A DNA stretch of 5,499 bases, from positions 1-5,499 of the forward strand of contig JALWOO010000418.1 of NCBI GenBank assembly GCA_027083485.1, read 5' to 3'. The notes below the pieces were generated by a model. That model saw only the letters and a list, made by a program, of their open reading frames with translations, was not told the DNA's origin and did not search any database. Made by a program: the position numbers and the translations under genes. How positions within the stretch are numbered: position 1 is the stretch's first letter; every line of letters begins with the position of its first letter. Below are positions 1 to 5,499 of the stretch, one piece after another. This DNA is from Amylibacter sp. Its GTDB lineage: Bacteria; Pseudomonadota; Alphaproteobacteria; Rhodobacterales; Rhodobacteraceae.

Positions 1-829
1 GCTGAAAACCGTCTGTTACGCCACCGCCCTGCCCTGGGCGGCCTTTACCGCTGTGGTCTATTCGATGATTATCTTTGGCAGTTTTGTAAAGCTCTGGGGC
101 TATAACAACAGCTTTACGCTGGATCACTATATCCGTGCCTTCGGCATCAAATGGACAGACCACGGCATCCGCTGGTCCGGTGTGGCATGGGACAGCTATT
201 TCACCACGCTGCAAATCGCCTCGATCGCCGCGCCGCTGACGGCAATTGTCGGGCTGGCCACGGCCTATCTGCTGGTGCGGCAGAATTTCACCGGCAAAAG
301 CTGGTTCGAGTTTTCCACCATGCTCAGCTTTGCCATTCCGGGCACAGTGATCGGCGTCAGCTATATCATGGCATTCAACTTCCCGCCGATCGAGCTGACC
401 GGCACCGGCGTGATCCTGATCATCGTGTTTGTGTTTCGCAATATGCCCGTGGGCGTGCGCGGCGGTATCGCGGCCATGTCGCAACTGGACAAGAGCCTGG
501 ACGAGGCCTCTATCACCTGCGGGGCCAACAGTTTCACCACCGCGCGGCGCATCATCATGCCGCTTCTGGGACCGGCCATTGTAGCCGCCCTGACCTACAG
601 CTTTGTGCGGGCGATCACCTCGGTTTCCGCGGTGATCTTTCTGGTCAGCGCGCGCCACAACATGGCCACGTCTTTCATCGTTGGCCGCGTGGAAAACGGC
701 GAATTCGGCATTGCCATTGCCTATTCCGCCGTGCTGATCGTCACCATGCTATTTGCCATTACCGCCATGCAACTGATCGTTGGCCAGCGCAAATTGCGCC
801 GCACCAACCGCGTTGCCGACGCCACCTGA
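1..829 (+). CDS. Iron(III)-type ABC transporter permease, C-terminal part (5' end outside window)
   Basis: This is the inner-membrane channel subunit of a binding-protein-dependent importer. The frame is open from base 2 with no stop, so the GTG at 53 is only an internal Val and the real start lies upstream; 275 residues are visible. There are about six hydrophobic segments. The cytoplasmic EAA loop, which docks onto the ATPase, is at bases 503-562 (EAS, then G six residues after the E, ending in IIMP). The end is basic (QRKLRR). The pattern fits the BPD_transp_1 domain, and the tail (SFIVGRVENGEFG followed by a last membrane helix) resembles FbpB/AfuB/FutB ferric permeases as I remember them. 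Those proteins usually carry two such domains in 500-700 residues, so this would be the second half. The ATPase gene follows after 15 bp, as in an operon. The substrate is inferred; a related phosphonate or sugar-phosphate importer is possible. Confidence 0.87.
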   Translation, partial: LKTVCYATALPWAAFTAVVYSMIIFGSFVKLWGYNNSFTLDHYIRAFGIKWTDHGIRWSGVAWDSYFTTLQIASIAAPLTAIVGLATAYLLVRQNFTGKSWFEFSTMLSFAIPGTVIGVSYIMAFNFPPIELTGTGVILIIVFVFRNMPVGVRGGIAAMSQLDKSLDEASITCGANSFTTARRIIMPLLGPAIVAALTYSFVRAITSVSAVIFLVSARHNMATSFIVGRVENGEFGIAIAYSAVLIVTMLFAITAMQLIVGQRKLRRTNRVADAT

Positions 830-844
830 GCCAGAGGAAAAACC

Positions 845-1912
845 ATGCAGAATATCAAACCCGGATCAGTAGAATTCAAAGGCGTCGTGAAGCAATACGG
901 CGCGGTGACCGCCCTGAAAGAGCTGGACCTGCACATTCACCCCGGCCAGCTGGTGACCCTGCTTGGCCCGTCCGGTTGTGGCAAAACCACCACCCTGCGC
1001 CTGATTGCCGGACTGGAACCCGCCACCGATGGCCAGATCCTGATTGGCGGCAAGGACGTCACCCATCTGACCGCGACCTATCGCAATGTGTCGATGGTGT
1101 TTCAATCCTATGCCCTGTTTCCACATATGACCGTGCTGCAAAACGTAGCCTACGGGTTGACCGTGAAATCCACCCCGAAAAAGGAAGCCATGCAAAAGGC
1201 CGAACAGGGGCTGGAAATGGTCGGCCTCGCCGGATACGGCCCGCGCCTGCCCTCTGAACTGTCCGGCGGTCAGCAACAGCGTGTCGCCGTGGCGCGCGCA
1301 ATCGTGCTGGAACCTGAGGTTCTGTTGCTGGACGAACCCCTGTCCAATCTCGATGCCAAACTGCGCCGCCATGTGCGCGAGGAAATCCGCCAGATCCAGC
1401 AAACCCTCGGTCTGACCGCCGTCTACGTGACCCACGATCAGGAAGAGGCCATGGCCGTTTCCGACCGTATTATCGTGATGCGCAACGCGGAAATCGCGCA
1501 GGAAGGCTCGCCCCATGATCTCTATGAAAAACCCAACTCCGCCTTTATCGCGGATTTCATCGGCGACGCCAATCTGATCGATTGCGGGATTATTTCCAGC
1601 GAAAACAACGTAGCGCAGATCGAACTCGCCGGACATCCCCTATCAATCCCCAACGCACAGGCCCACGCAGGCGACGCCAAACTGGTCCTGCGCCCGCATC
1701 AAATCCGCCTTCACCCGGCCAGCGCCAACACCGAAGGCTTTGGCGCAACCGTCACCTATGCGGCCTATCTGGGCAATCAGGTGCAATACACGCTGGACGG
1801 TGTGCTTGGCCCGCTGTTTGCGATCACCGATGCCGGAGCCGACCCGTTCACGGTTGGCGACGATGTCACAATCACCTTCGATCCGGCGGTCGCCCGATTG
1901 GTGCCTGCCTAA
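845..1912 (+). CDS. ABC transporter ATP-binding protein, FbpC-like (ferric iron import)
   Basis: This is the cytoplasmic ATPase that powers the preceding permease. Its 355 residues contain all the expected motifs: Walker A GPSGCGKT (41-48), Q-loop Gln87, signature LSGGQ (139-143), Walker B LLLDEP (160-165), D-loop SNLD (167-170) and switch His197 (VTHDQ). The region after about residue 240 fits a TOBE-type C-terminal domain, with LRPHQIRL at 282-289. Length and layout match the FbpC/PotA/UgpC class of importer ATPases. The ATG is preceded by an AGAGGA Shine-Dalgarno at 833-838 and lies 15 bp after the permease stop, so the two are probably co-transcribed and form one complex. Ferric iron is the most likely substrate from overall resemblance to Fbp-type proteins, but ATPase sequence alone cannot separate iron from 2-aminoethylphosphonate or similar substrates. 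No Fur-type site is visible, because the operon promoter is outside the window. Confidence 0.93.
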   Translation: MQNIKPGSVEFKGVVKQYGAVTALKELDLHIHPGQLVTLLGPSGCGKTTTLRLIAGLEPATDGQILIGGKDVTHLTATYRNVSMVFQSYALFPHMTVLQNVAYGLTVKSTPKKEAMQKAEQGLEMVGLAGYGPRLPSELSGGQQQRVAVARAIVLEPEVLLLDEPLSNLDAKLRRHVREEIRQIQQTLGLTAVYVTHDQEEAMAVSDRIIVMRNAEIAQEGSPHDLYEKPNSAFIADFIGDANLIDCGIISSENNVAQIELAGHPLSIPNAQAHAGDAKLVLRPHQIRLHPASANTEGFGATVTYAAYLGNQVQYTLDGVLGPLFAITDAGADPFTVGDDVTITFDPAVARLVPA

Positions 1913-1980
1913 AGCCTTGCATTTTACCCCTTGATTATGGCACCAAGCGAAAAAAACAACAAAACATCCGAGGCGAAAAA

Positions 1981-2277
1981 ATGAAACAGCTTATCCTTGT
2001 GGTTGCACTCGGCAGTCTGGCCATGCCGGCAGCCGCATCCGGTAAAATCGAACGGGCCTGCCTGAGATCCGACCGGCAAGCCTCGCGCAGCCAGTGCAAA
2101 TGCATTCAGCGTGTGGCCAATAACCAGCTCACCCGCAGCGATCAGAAGCTGGCGGCCAAATTCTTCAAAAATCCGCATCTGGCACAGGAAACCCGCCAAT
2201 CCAACAGCCCTTCCAAAGAACGTTTCTGGAAGCGCTACAAAGCCTTTGGCCTGGCAGCCGCCGACACCTGTAAATAA
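1981..2277 (+). CDS. Small exported cysteine-containing protein of unknown function
   Basis: The product is 98 residues. The N-terminus is a clear Sec signal peptide (MKQ, a hydrophobic run, then PAAAS), with cleavage expected near residue 19-20. The mature part is about 80 residues and basic, with four cysteines (27, 39, 41, 97), a C-x-C pair, and a C-terminal FWKRYKAFG segment (82-90). Four cysteines in a periplasmic protein suggest one or two disulfides. The ATG is supported by GAGGCG at 1970-1975 and by the signal peptide; the frame is open further upstream, but only as an overlap inside the ATPase gene. I recall very similar small proteins in Rhodobacteraceae labelled 'arginine transporter'. 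Nothing visible supports that name: there is no membrane domain after the signal peptide and no transporter fold. It lies 68 bp after the ATPase gene, so it may or may not belong to that transcript. Confidence 0.82.
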   Translation: MKQLILVVALGSLAMPAAASGKIERACLRSDRQASRSQCKCIQRVANNQLTRSDQKLAAKFFKNPHLAQETRQSNSPSKERFWKRYKAFGLAAADTCK

Positions 2278-2332
2278 CGCCCAGTATTTCAAGGGTGCGC
2301 TCTCTTTCAGCATTTTGCACGGAATTATTACT

Positions 2333-2893
2333 ATGCCCTTAATTTTCAGAATTTTATTTGTCTCGCTGGCAATCTGCCTGCTGGGCAGCGCACCGCTTTT
2401 GGCCAAATCGCCGAAAAAGGGCGAAGTGCTGCTGATGCAAATCCCCAAAAACTACAAACGCGCCTTTGCCGACCGCACACCGCGCCAGATGTTGCAGGAA
2501 TTCATCCCCAAGGGCCAGAACATCAAATCCTACCGCGAGATGATTTCCTTGCAAATTTTCTATGGCGGCCTCGGGGCCAGCGCCAAGGATTTCGCCAAAC
2601 ACATGCTGGAACTGAACACCAAAATCTGCCCCAAGGCCAGCGGCAGGATCGAAGCCCTGAAGCGGGAAAACCGCTACCCTACCGCGCTTTATTCCTATGC
2701 CTGCAAGGCCAAAACCAGGGCCCGTTCCGAATGGGGATTGGGCAAAGTCATCGAGGGCCGCGACAGCCTTTATGTGGTGATCAAAGTCTGGAAAAAAGCC
2801 CCGAGCAAAGCCAGGCTAAAGAAATGGCGCGGCTTTATCCAGGGCATCCGCCTGTGTGACACAAGACGCGGCAAAAAGGCCTGTGGCCCATGA
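2333..2893 (+). CDS. Exported basic protein of unknown function, coupled to sirtuin gene
   Basis: The product is 186 residues and I do not recognise a named family. Residues 1-24 form a signal peptide (IFRILFVSLAICLLGSAPLLA, cleavage likely after Ala24). Cys15 is not in a good lipobox because Ile precedes it, so a soluble periplasmic protein is more likely than a lipoprotein. The mature part is rich in Lys and Arg and holds four cysteines (99, 124, 175, 184), compatible with two disulfides. Conserved-looking stretches are FIPKGQ (57-62) followed by YREMISLQIFYGG (67-79), and SEWGLGKVIEGRDSLYVV (132-149). The frame is open upstream to 2111, but the start at 2333 is preferred because of the signal peptide; its ribosome site is weak (GGA at 2321-2323). 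The stop overlaps the start of the sirtuin gene (ATGA, 2890-2893), implying co-translation. Confidence 0.8.
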   Translation: MPLIFRILFVSLAICLLGSAPLLAKSPKKGEVLLMQIPKNYKRAFADRTPRQMLQEFIPKGQNIKSYREMISLQIFYGGLGASAKDFAKHMLELNTKICPKASGRIEALKRENRYPTALYSYACKAKTRARSEWGLGKVIEGRDSLYVVIKVWKKAPSKARLKKWRGFIQGIRLCDTRRGKKACGP

Positions 2894-3564
2894 AAATCGT
2901 GATCCTGACAGGGGCCGGAATTTCCGCCGAAAGCGGCCTTGGCACCTTTCGAGATGCGGGCGGGTTGTGGGAAAAATACCCGCTCGAACAGGTGGCCACG
3001 CCAGAAGGTTTCGCCGCCAACCCTGCGCTGGTACATGAATTTTACAACGCCCGCCGCGCGCAGGCCGCAGCGGCAAAACCCAACGCCGCCCATCTGGCGC
3101 TGGCCCGGTTGGAACGCACATACCCGGGCGAGGTTCTGCTGGTTACCCAGAATGTCGATGATCTGCACGAACGCGGCGGCAGTCAAACCGTTTGGCACAT
3201 GCACGGCGCGCTGAACCGTGCCACATGCGCCGCCTGTGGCCATAAATGGCCCGCCCCGATGCAGATGCAGGCAACCGATCCCTGCCCCGCCTGTCAGGCC
3301 CCCGCCACACGCCCCGATATCGTCTGGTTTGGCGAAACGCCCCATTTTATGAACGCTATCGCGCAAAAACTGGCCACCTGCGATCTGTTTGTGTCCATCG
3401 GCACCTCCGGCACGGTCTACCCCGCCGCCGGTTTTGTACACGAGGCCAAACGCCATCGCGCAGACACGCTTGAACTGAACCTCGAATCGAGCCGCGCCTT
3501 TGATGAAACCCGCGCCGGCAAAGCCACCGACATCGTGCCCGACTGGGTCAACAGCCTGCTATAG
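2890..3564 (+). CDS. cobB: NAD+-dependent protein deacylase, Sir2 family (CobB-like, class III)
   Basis: This cytoplasmic enzyme removes acyl groups from lysines using NAD+, giving nicotinamide and O-acyl-ADP-ribose. All core motifs are visible in 224 residues: GAGISAESGLGTFRD (8-22), TQNVDDLHERGG (86-97), HMHG with catalytic His105 (103-106), zinc cysteines 113, 116, 132 and 135 in two C-x-x-C pairs, RPDIVWFGE (141-149), GTSGTVYPA (171-179) and NLES (197-200). Tyr52 and Arg55 match the Y-x-x-R pair that binds succinyl and malonyl groups in Sirt5 and E. coli CobB, so desuccinylase/demalonylase activity is likely as well as deacetylation. The protein begins almost directly at the Rossmann motif, with no N-terminal extension. 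The ATG overlaps the preceding stop by four bases, with AAGG at 2876-2879 as ribosome site. The 3' end overlaps the convergent dehydrogenase gene by six bases. Confidence 0.96.
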   Translation: MKIVILTGAGISAESGLGTFRDAGGLWEKYPLEQVATPEGFAANPALVHEFYNARRAQAAAAKPNAAHLALARLERTYPGEVLLVTQNVDDLHERGGSQTVWHMHGALNRATCAACGHKWPAPMQMQATDPCPACQAPATRPDIVWFGETPHFMNAIAQKLATCDLFVSIGTSGTVYPAAGFVHEAKRHRADTLELNLESSRAFDETRAGKATDIVPDWVNSLL

Positions 3565-4509
3565 CCGGTTCGGCACCGGCTCGCCGGCGAAAAAGGCCCG
3601 CAGGTTTTCCACCGCCATCATCCCCATCTGGCTACGCACCTCCAGCGCGTTGGTGCCCAGATGCGGCAGCAAGGTCACATTGGCCATCTCCCGCAGGGCC
3701 CGGGGCACGGCCGGTTCATCCTCGTACACATCCAGCCCCGCCGCCGCGATCTGCCCTTGCGCCAGCGCTTTGATCAAGGCCGCCTGATCGACCACCTCGC
3801 CGCGCGCCGTATTCACCAGCACCGCATGCGGGCGCATCGCTGCCAAGGCCGCCGCGTCGATGATATGAAAGGTCTCCGCGCCACCGGGCAGGCAAATGCT
3901 CACCACATCCGCCGCCGCCATCACCTCGGCAATACTGTTCAACTGACGCGCCCCGTCAATGCCGCTGTCCTTGGTCGACCGGTTGTAATACACCACATCC
4001 ATACCAAAACCAAAATGCGAGCGGCGCGCCACCGCCTGCCCGATCCGGCCCATGCCGATCACGCCAAGGGTTTTGCCGCTCACATGCAGGCCGAGCAATT
4101 GCGTCGGATGCCAGCCGAGCCAGCCGCCGGAACGCACCAAAGCCTCCCCTTCCGAGGCCCGCCGCGCCGCCATCAGCATCAGCATCACCGCAATATCCGC
4201 CGTGGCGTCCGTCACCGCCCCGGGCGTATTGGAGACCACAACCCCCACCGCCTGCGCCGCCGCCACGTCAATGTGGTTATAGCCAACCCCGAAATTCGCC
4301 AGCATCCGGCAGCGCAACTCCCCCTCAAATGCCGCAGCCCCCAGCGGATCGCCCAGTGTCGGCAAAACCGCATCATAACCGGCCAGCGCCGCGCGCATGT
4401 CTTCAGGCGTCATCGGCACGACATCCTCGCGCACCGTCACATCAAAATATTTCCGCGCCTCGTCAATCACCGCCTGCGGCAAAACCCGCGTTATCAAAAG
4501 GGTCGCCAT
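3559..4509 (-). CDS. D-isomer-specific 2-hydroxyacid dehydrogenase (glyoxylate/hydroxypyruvate reductase type)
   Basis: This cytoplasmic NAD(P)H oxidoreductase reduces 2-oxoacids to D-2-hydroxyacids; glyoxylate and hydroxypyruvate are the usual substrates in this subgroup. The 316-residue length is typical. The N-terminal substrate domain includes ANFGVGYNHID (71-81). The nucleotide-binding domain has G-x-G-x-x-G at 152-157 (GMGRIG). The catalytic set is Arg236 (NTARGEVVD), Glu265 (DVYEDEP) and His283 (LPHLGT). After the second strand of the Rossmann fold the sequence is YYNRSTK (174-180) rather than an acidic residue, which in this family usually indicates NADPH preference. The ATG has GGAGA seven bases upstream (4517-4521). 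The gene lies 67 bp after csaA on the same strand and may be read from the proC-csaA transcript. Lactate, phosphoglycerate or other hydroxyacid substrates cannot be excluded. Confidence 0.94.
   Translation of the reverse strand: MATLLITRVLPQAVIDEARKYFDVTVREDVVPMTPEDMRAALAGYDAVLPTLGDPLGAAAFEGELRCRMLANFGVGYNHIDVAAAQAVGVVVSNTPGAVTDATADIAVMLMLMAARRASEGEALVRSGGWLGWHPTQLLGLHVSGKTLGVIGMGRIGQAVARRSHFGFGMDVVYYNRSTKDSGIDGARQLNSIAEVMAAADVVSICLPGGAETFHIIDAAALAAMRPHAVLVNTARGEVVDQAALIKALAQGQIAAAGLDVYEDEPAVPRALREMANVTLLPHLGTNALEVRSQMGMMAVENLRAFFAGEPVPNRL
3563..3581. other. GC-rich hairpin at the convergent gene junction
   Basis: A perfect 7-bp inverted repeat, AGCCGGT / ACCGGCT with a 5-base loop, begins in the sirtuin stop codon and lies within the last codons of the opposing dehydrogenase gene. 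A second perfect palindrome, TCGCCGGCGA (3581-3590), touches it and could form an alternative fold. Neither strand has a run of T after the stem, so this is not a classical intrinsic terminator. It could slow polymerase or protect 3' ends, or it could be chance in GC-rich coding sequence. Confidence 0.35.
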
Positions 4510-4516
4510 CCCTGCG

Positions 4517-4538
4517 TCTCCATTTTCTTCAAATATCC
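4517..4538 (-). promoter_or_regulatory. Leader motif with Shine-Dalgarno of the dehydrogenase gene
   Basis: On the minus strand the motif begins GGATATTTGAAGAAAATGG and ends in GAGA, directly before the dehydrogenase start; its 3' end supplies the GGAGA ribosome site (4517-4521). It is AT-rich against the GC-rich surroundings. I recall closely similar GGATATTT...GAAGAAAA spacers as frequent intergenic words in Rhodobacteraceae genomes, so this may be a copy of a dispersed short element. A weak promoter match, TTGTCG (4553-4558), 17 bases, TATTTG (4530-4535), overlaps its upstream end. Confidence 0.4.
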
Positions 4539-4576
4539 AAAATCAACACCGCCGACAAACCACAGCCCCCGAAAGA

Positions 4577-4915
4577 TCAGTGCATCCGCCCGCCGCGCGG
4601 CACCTCCTGATCCGGAGCCAGCAACACAATGCCCCCCTGCGCATCCGGCACGCCCAGCACCAGAACCTCGGACATGAACGGCCCGATCTGGCGGGGCGGA
4701 AAATTGACTACGGCCATCACCTGCCGCCCGATCAGGGTTTCAGGCGTGTAATGGTCGGTAATCTGGGCCGAAGTCTTCTTCACCCCCAGATCATCACCAA
4801 AATCCACCCACAGCTTGATCGCCGGCTTGCGGGCCTCGGGAAAGGGTTCGGCCTTTACCACTGTGCCCACCCGAATATCCACCTTCAGAAAATCGTCAAA
4901 TGTAATCCCGCTCAT
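4577..4915 (-). CDS. csaA: CsaA-type tRNA-binding domain protein
   Basis: The 112-residue single-domain protein has the OB-fold tRNA-binding domain also found at the C-terminus of bacterial methionyl-tRNA synthetase. Visible landmarks are FLKVDIRVGTV (9-19), FPEARKPAIKLWVDFG (25-40), SAQIT (49-53), VVNFPPRQIGPFMSEVLVLG (69-88) and LLAPDQ (98-103). These align along the whole length with my recollection of Bacillus subtilis CsaA, a dimeric protein of about 110 residues proposed to act as an export-related chaperone and to bind tRNA. The physiological role is unsettled, so 'tRNA-binding protein' is the safer description. The start codon overlaps the proC stop (ATGA, 4912-4915), and a strong Shine-Dalgarno lies inside the end of proC, so the two are almost certainly translated from one message. 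Confidence 0.95.
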   Translation of the reverse strand: MSGITFDDFLKVDIRVGTVVKAEPFPEARKPAIKLWVDFGDDLGVKKTSAQITDHYTPETLIGRQVMAVVNFPPRQIGPFMSEVLVLGVPDAQGGIVLLAPDQEVPRGGRMH

Positions 4916-5499
4916 GCCTTGTCCTCCCCGGCACGCCCCAATTCGCGCCCCTTGTCCGCCGATGCCTTTACCGCCTTTTTCATCAGAGGCACAAAGCCGG
5001 TTTCTTCATCCATCAACACCTTTAGCGCCTCCGCCGTGGTGCCCCCGGGCGAGGTCACATTGACCCGCAACTGTGTCGGGCTTTCGTCTGCATCCTCGGC
5101 CAGTTGCCCCGCACCGCCAACCGTGGCTTTGGCCAGCTTCATCGCCATATCGGCAGGCAGGCCCTCGGCCTCTCCGGCAGCGGCAAGCGCCTCTATCAGG
5201 TGGAAAACATAGGCCGGACCGGAACCGGACACCCCCGTCACCGCATCAATCTGGTCTTCGGTCTCAAGCCGCACGGTCTGGCCCACGGCCGACAGCAGGG
5301 TTTCGGCCATTTGCAAATCGGCCTCGGTTACATTGGCATTGCCGATCATCGCGGTAATGCCGCGCCCGATGGCGGCAGGGGTATTGGGCATGGCGCGAAT
5401 GATCGGGCTGTCCGCCCCCAGCACCGACTCGAATGCCGCAATGCTGGTGCCCGCAGCCACCGACAAAAACACCGTATCCCCCCCGCCCAGCGCCTGAAG
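4912..5499 (-). CDS. proC: Pyrroline-5-carboxylate reductase, C-terminal part (N-terminus outside window)
   Basis: ProC reduces 1-pyrroline-5-carboxylate to L-proline with NAD(P)H, the last step of proline synthesis in the cytoplasm. The visible 195 residues run off the window edge: the frame continues through base 5499 (LQALGGGDTVFLSVAAG), so the GTG at 5472 is an internal Val and not a start. Landmarks in the visible part are RAMPNTPA (35-42), VTGVSGSGPAYVF (87-99) at the start of the helical dimerisation domain, and the ProC signature region VNVTSPGGTTAEAL (146-159). About 70-80 N-terminal residues with the dinucleotide-binding G-x-G-x-x-G are missing, judging from the usual length of about 270. 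The gene ends in an ATGA overlap with csaA. Confidence 0.96.
   Translation of the reverse strand, partial: LQALGGGDTVFLSVAAGTSIAAFESVLGADSPIIRAMPNTPAAIGRGITAMIGNANVTEADLQMAETLLSAVGQTVRLETEDQIDAVTGVSGSGPAYVFHLIEALAAAGEAEGLPADMAMKLAKATVGGAGQLAEDADESPTQLRVNVTSPGGTTAEALKVLMDEETGFVPLMKKAVKASADKGRELGRAGEDKA
4922..4929 (-). promoter_or_regulatory. Strong Shine-Dalgarno for csaA inside the 3' end of proC
   Basis: The minus strand reads GGGGAGGA, six bases before the csaA ATG. This fixes the csaA start and allows independent ribosome loading as well as coupling through the ATGA overlap. Confidence 0.75.

Noticed and set aside
151..1257. Long open frame (368 codons) on the plus strand spanning the permease end and the ATPase start
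   Set aside because: It is rich in His, Arg, Pro and Gln with no fold-like pattern, and it overlaps two well-supported genes in another frame. This is typical of shadow frames in GC-rich DNA.
866..1636. 256-codon antisense frame inside the ATPase gene
   Set aside because: The protein lacks recognisable motifs and lies entirely opposite strong ATPase motifs; the frame is open because of third-position GC bias.
1582..1980. Upstream extension of the 98-residue exported protein into the ATPase gene
   Set aside because: The extension is out of frame with real coding sequence, is Arg/Pro-rich, and would hide the signal peptide that begins at 1981.
1917..1980. Promoter for the 98-residue gene (TTGCAT or TTGATT as -35)
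   Set aside because: No acceptable -10 box is found at 16-18 bases from either hexamer.
2111..2332. Upstream extension of the 186-residue exported protein
   Set aside because: It would overlap most of the 98-residue gene and bury a clear signal peptide inside the protein; the ATG at 2333 is better.
2278..2332. Terminator or promoter between the two exported-protein genes
   Set aside because: Only a 4-bp GTGC/GCAC repeat with a long loop is present, and TTGCAC at 2316 would place its -10 inside the next gene.
2345..2377. Lipoprotein signal in the 186-residue protein (Cys15)
   Set aside because: The residue before the cysteine is Ile, not Gly, Ala or Ser, and the hydrophobic core continues past it to a normal A-x-K cleavage region.
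2770..3456. 228-codon antisense frame opposite the sirtuin
   Set aside because: Glycine-rich with no motifs; the plus strand carries every Sir2 motif.
4510..4576. Intrinsic terminator after csaA
   Set aside because: No stable stem followed by a T-run is visible on the minus strand; read-through into the dehydrogenase is more likely.
3661..4677. 338-codon plus-strand frame opposite the dehydrogenase
   Set aside because: The translation is His/Arg/Pro-rich low-complexity sequence and mirrors a complete, motif-rich dehydrogenase on the other strand.

Overview
The window looks like ordinary chromosomal DNA of an alphaproteobacterium, most likely of the Rhodobacteraceae/Roseobacter group. The reasons are GC-rich coding sequence, tight gene packing with ATGA overlaps, a small exported protein of a type I recall mainly from this group, and a GGATATTT-type spacer motif that I also associate with it. 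The taxon is an inference from recall, not from a search. I see no mobile element, CRISPR array, RNA gene or defence system.

Left part (1-1912, + strand): the 3' part of an inner-membrane permease gene (no start in the window) is followed 15 bp later by its ATP-binding subunit. The pair is best matched to ferric-iron type (Fbp/Afu/Fut) ABC importers. The periplasmic binding protein and the rest of the permease should lie upstream of the window.

Middle part (1981-3564, + strand): a 98-residue and a 186-residue exported protein, neither of known function, are followed by a sirtuin (NAD+-dependent protein deacylase). The sirtuin's ATG overlaps the stop of the 186-residue gene by four bases (ATGA). 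The sirtuin has an intact four-cysteine zinc site and the Tyr-x-x-Arg pair typical of desuccinylase/demalonylase (Sirt5/CobB-like, class III) members.

Right part (3559-5499, - strand): the genes read leftwards as proC (pyrroline-5-carboxylate reductase, last step of proline synthesis, N-terminus outside the window), then csaA (tRNA-binding-fold protein, ATGA overlap with proC), then a D-2-hydroxyacid dehydrogenase of glyoxylate/hydroxypyruvate reductase type after a 67 bp gap. The dehydrogenase meets the sirtuin tail to tail. Their two TAG stop codons together form the palindrome CTATAG, so the genes overlap by six bases with no spacer for a conventional terminator.

No stretch over 300 bp lacks a gene. 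The gaps of 50 bp or more are 1913-1980, 2278-2332 and 4510-4576. None holds a convincing intrinsic terminator, and only the last has a weak promoter-like match. The points most worth a second look are the sirtuin and its coupling to an exported protein, the two uncharacterised exported proteins, and the stop-codon palindrome with its adjacent hairpin. I found no evidence of an entirely new multi-gene system.
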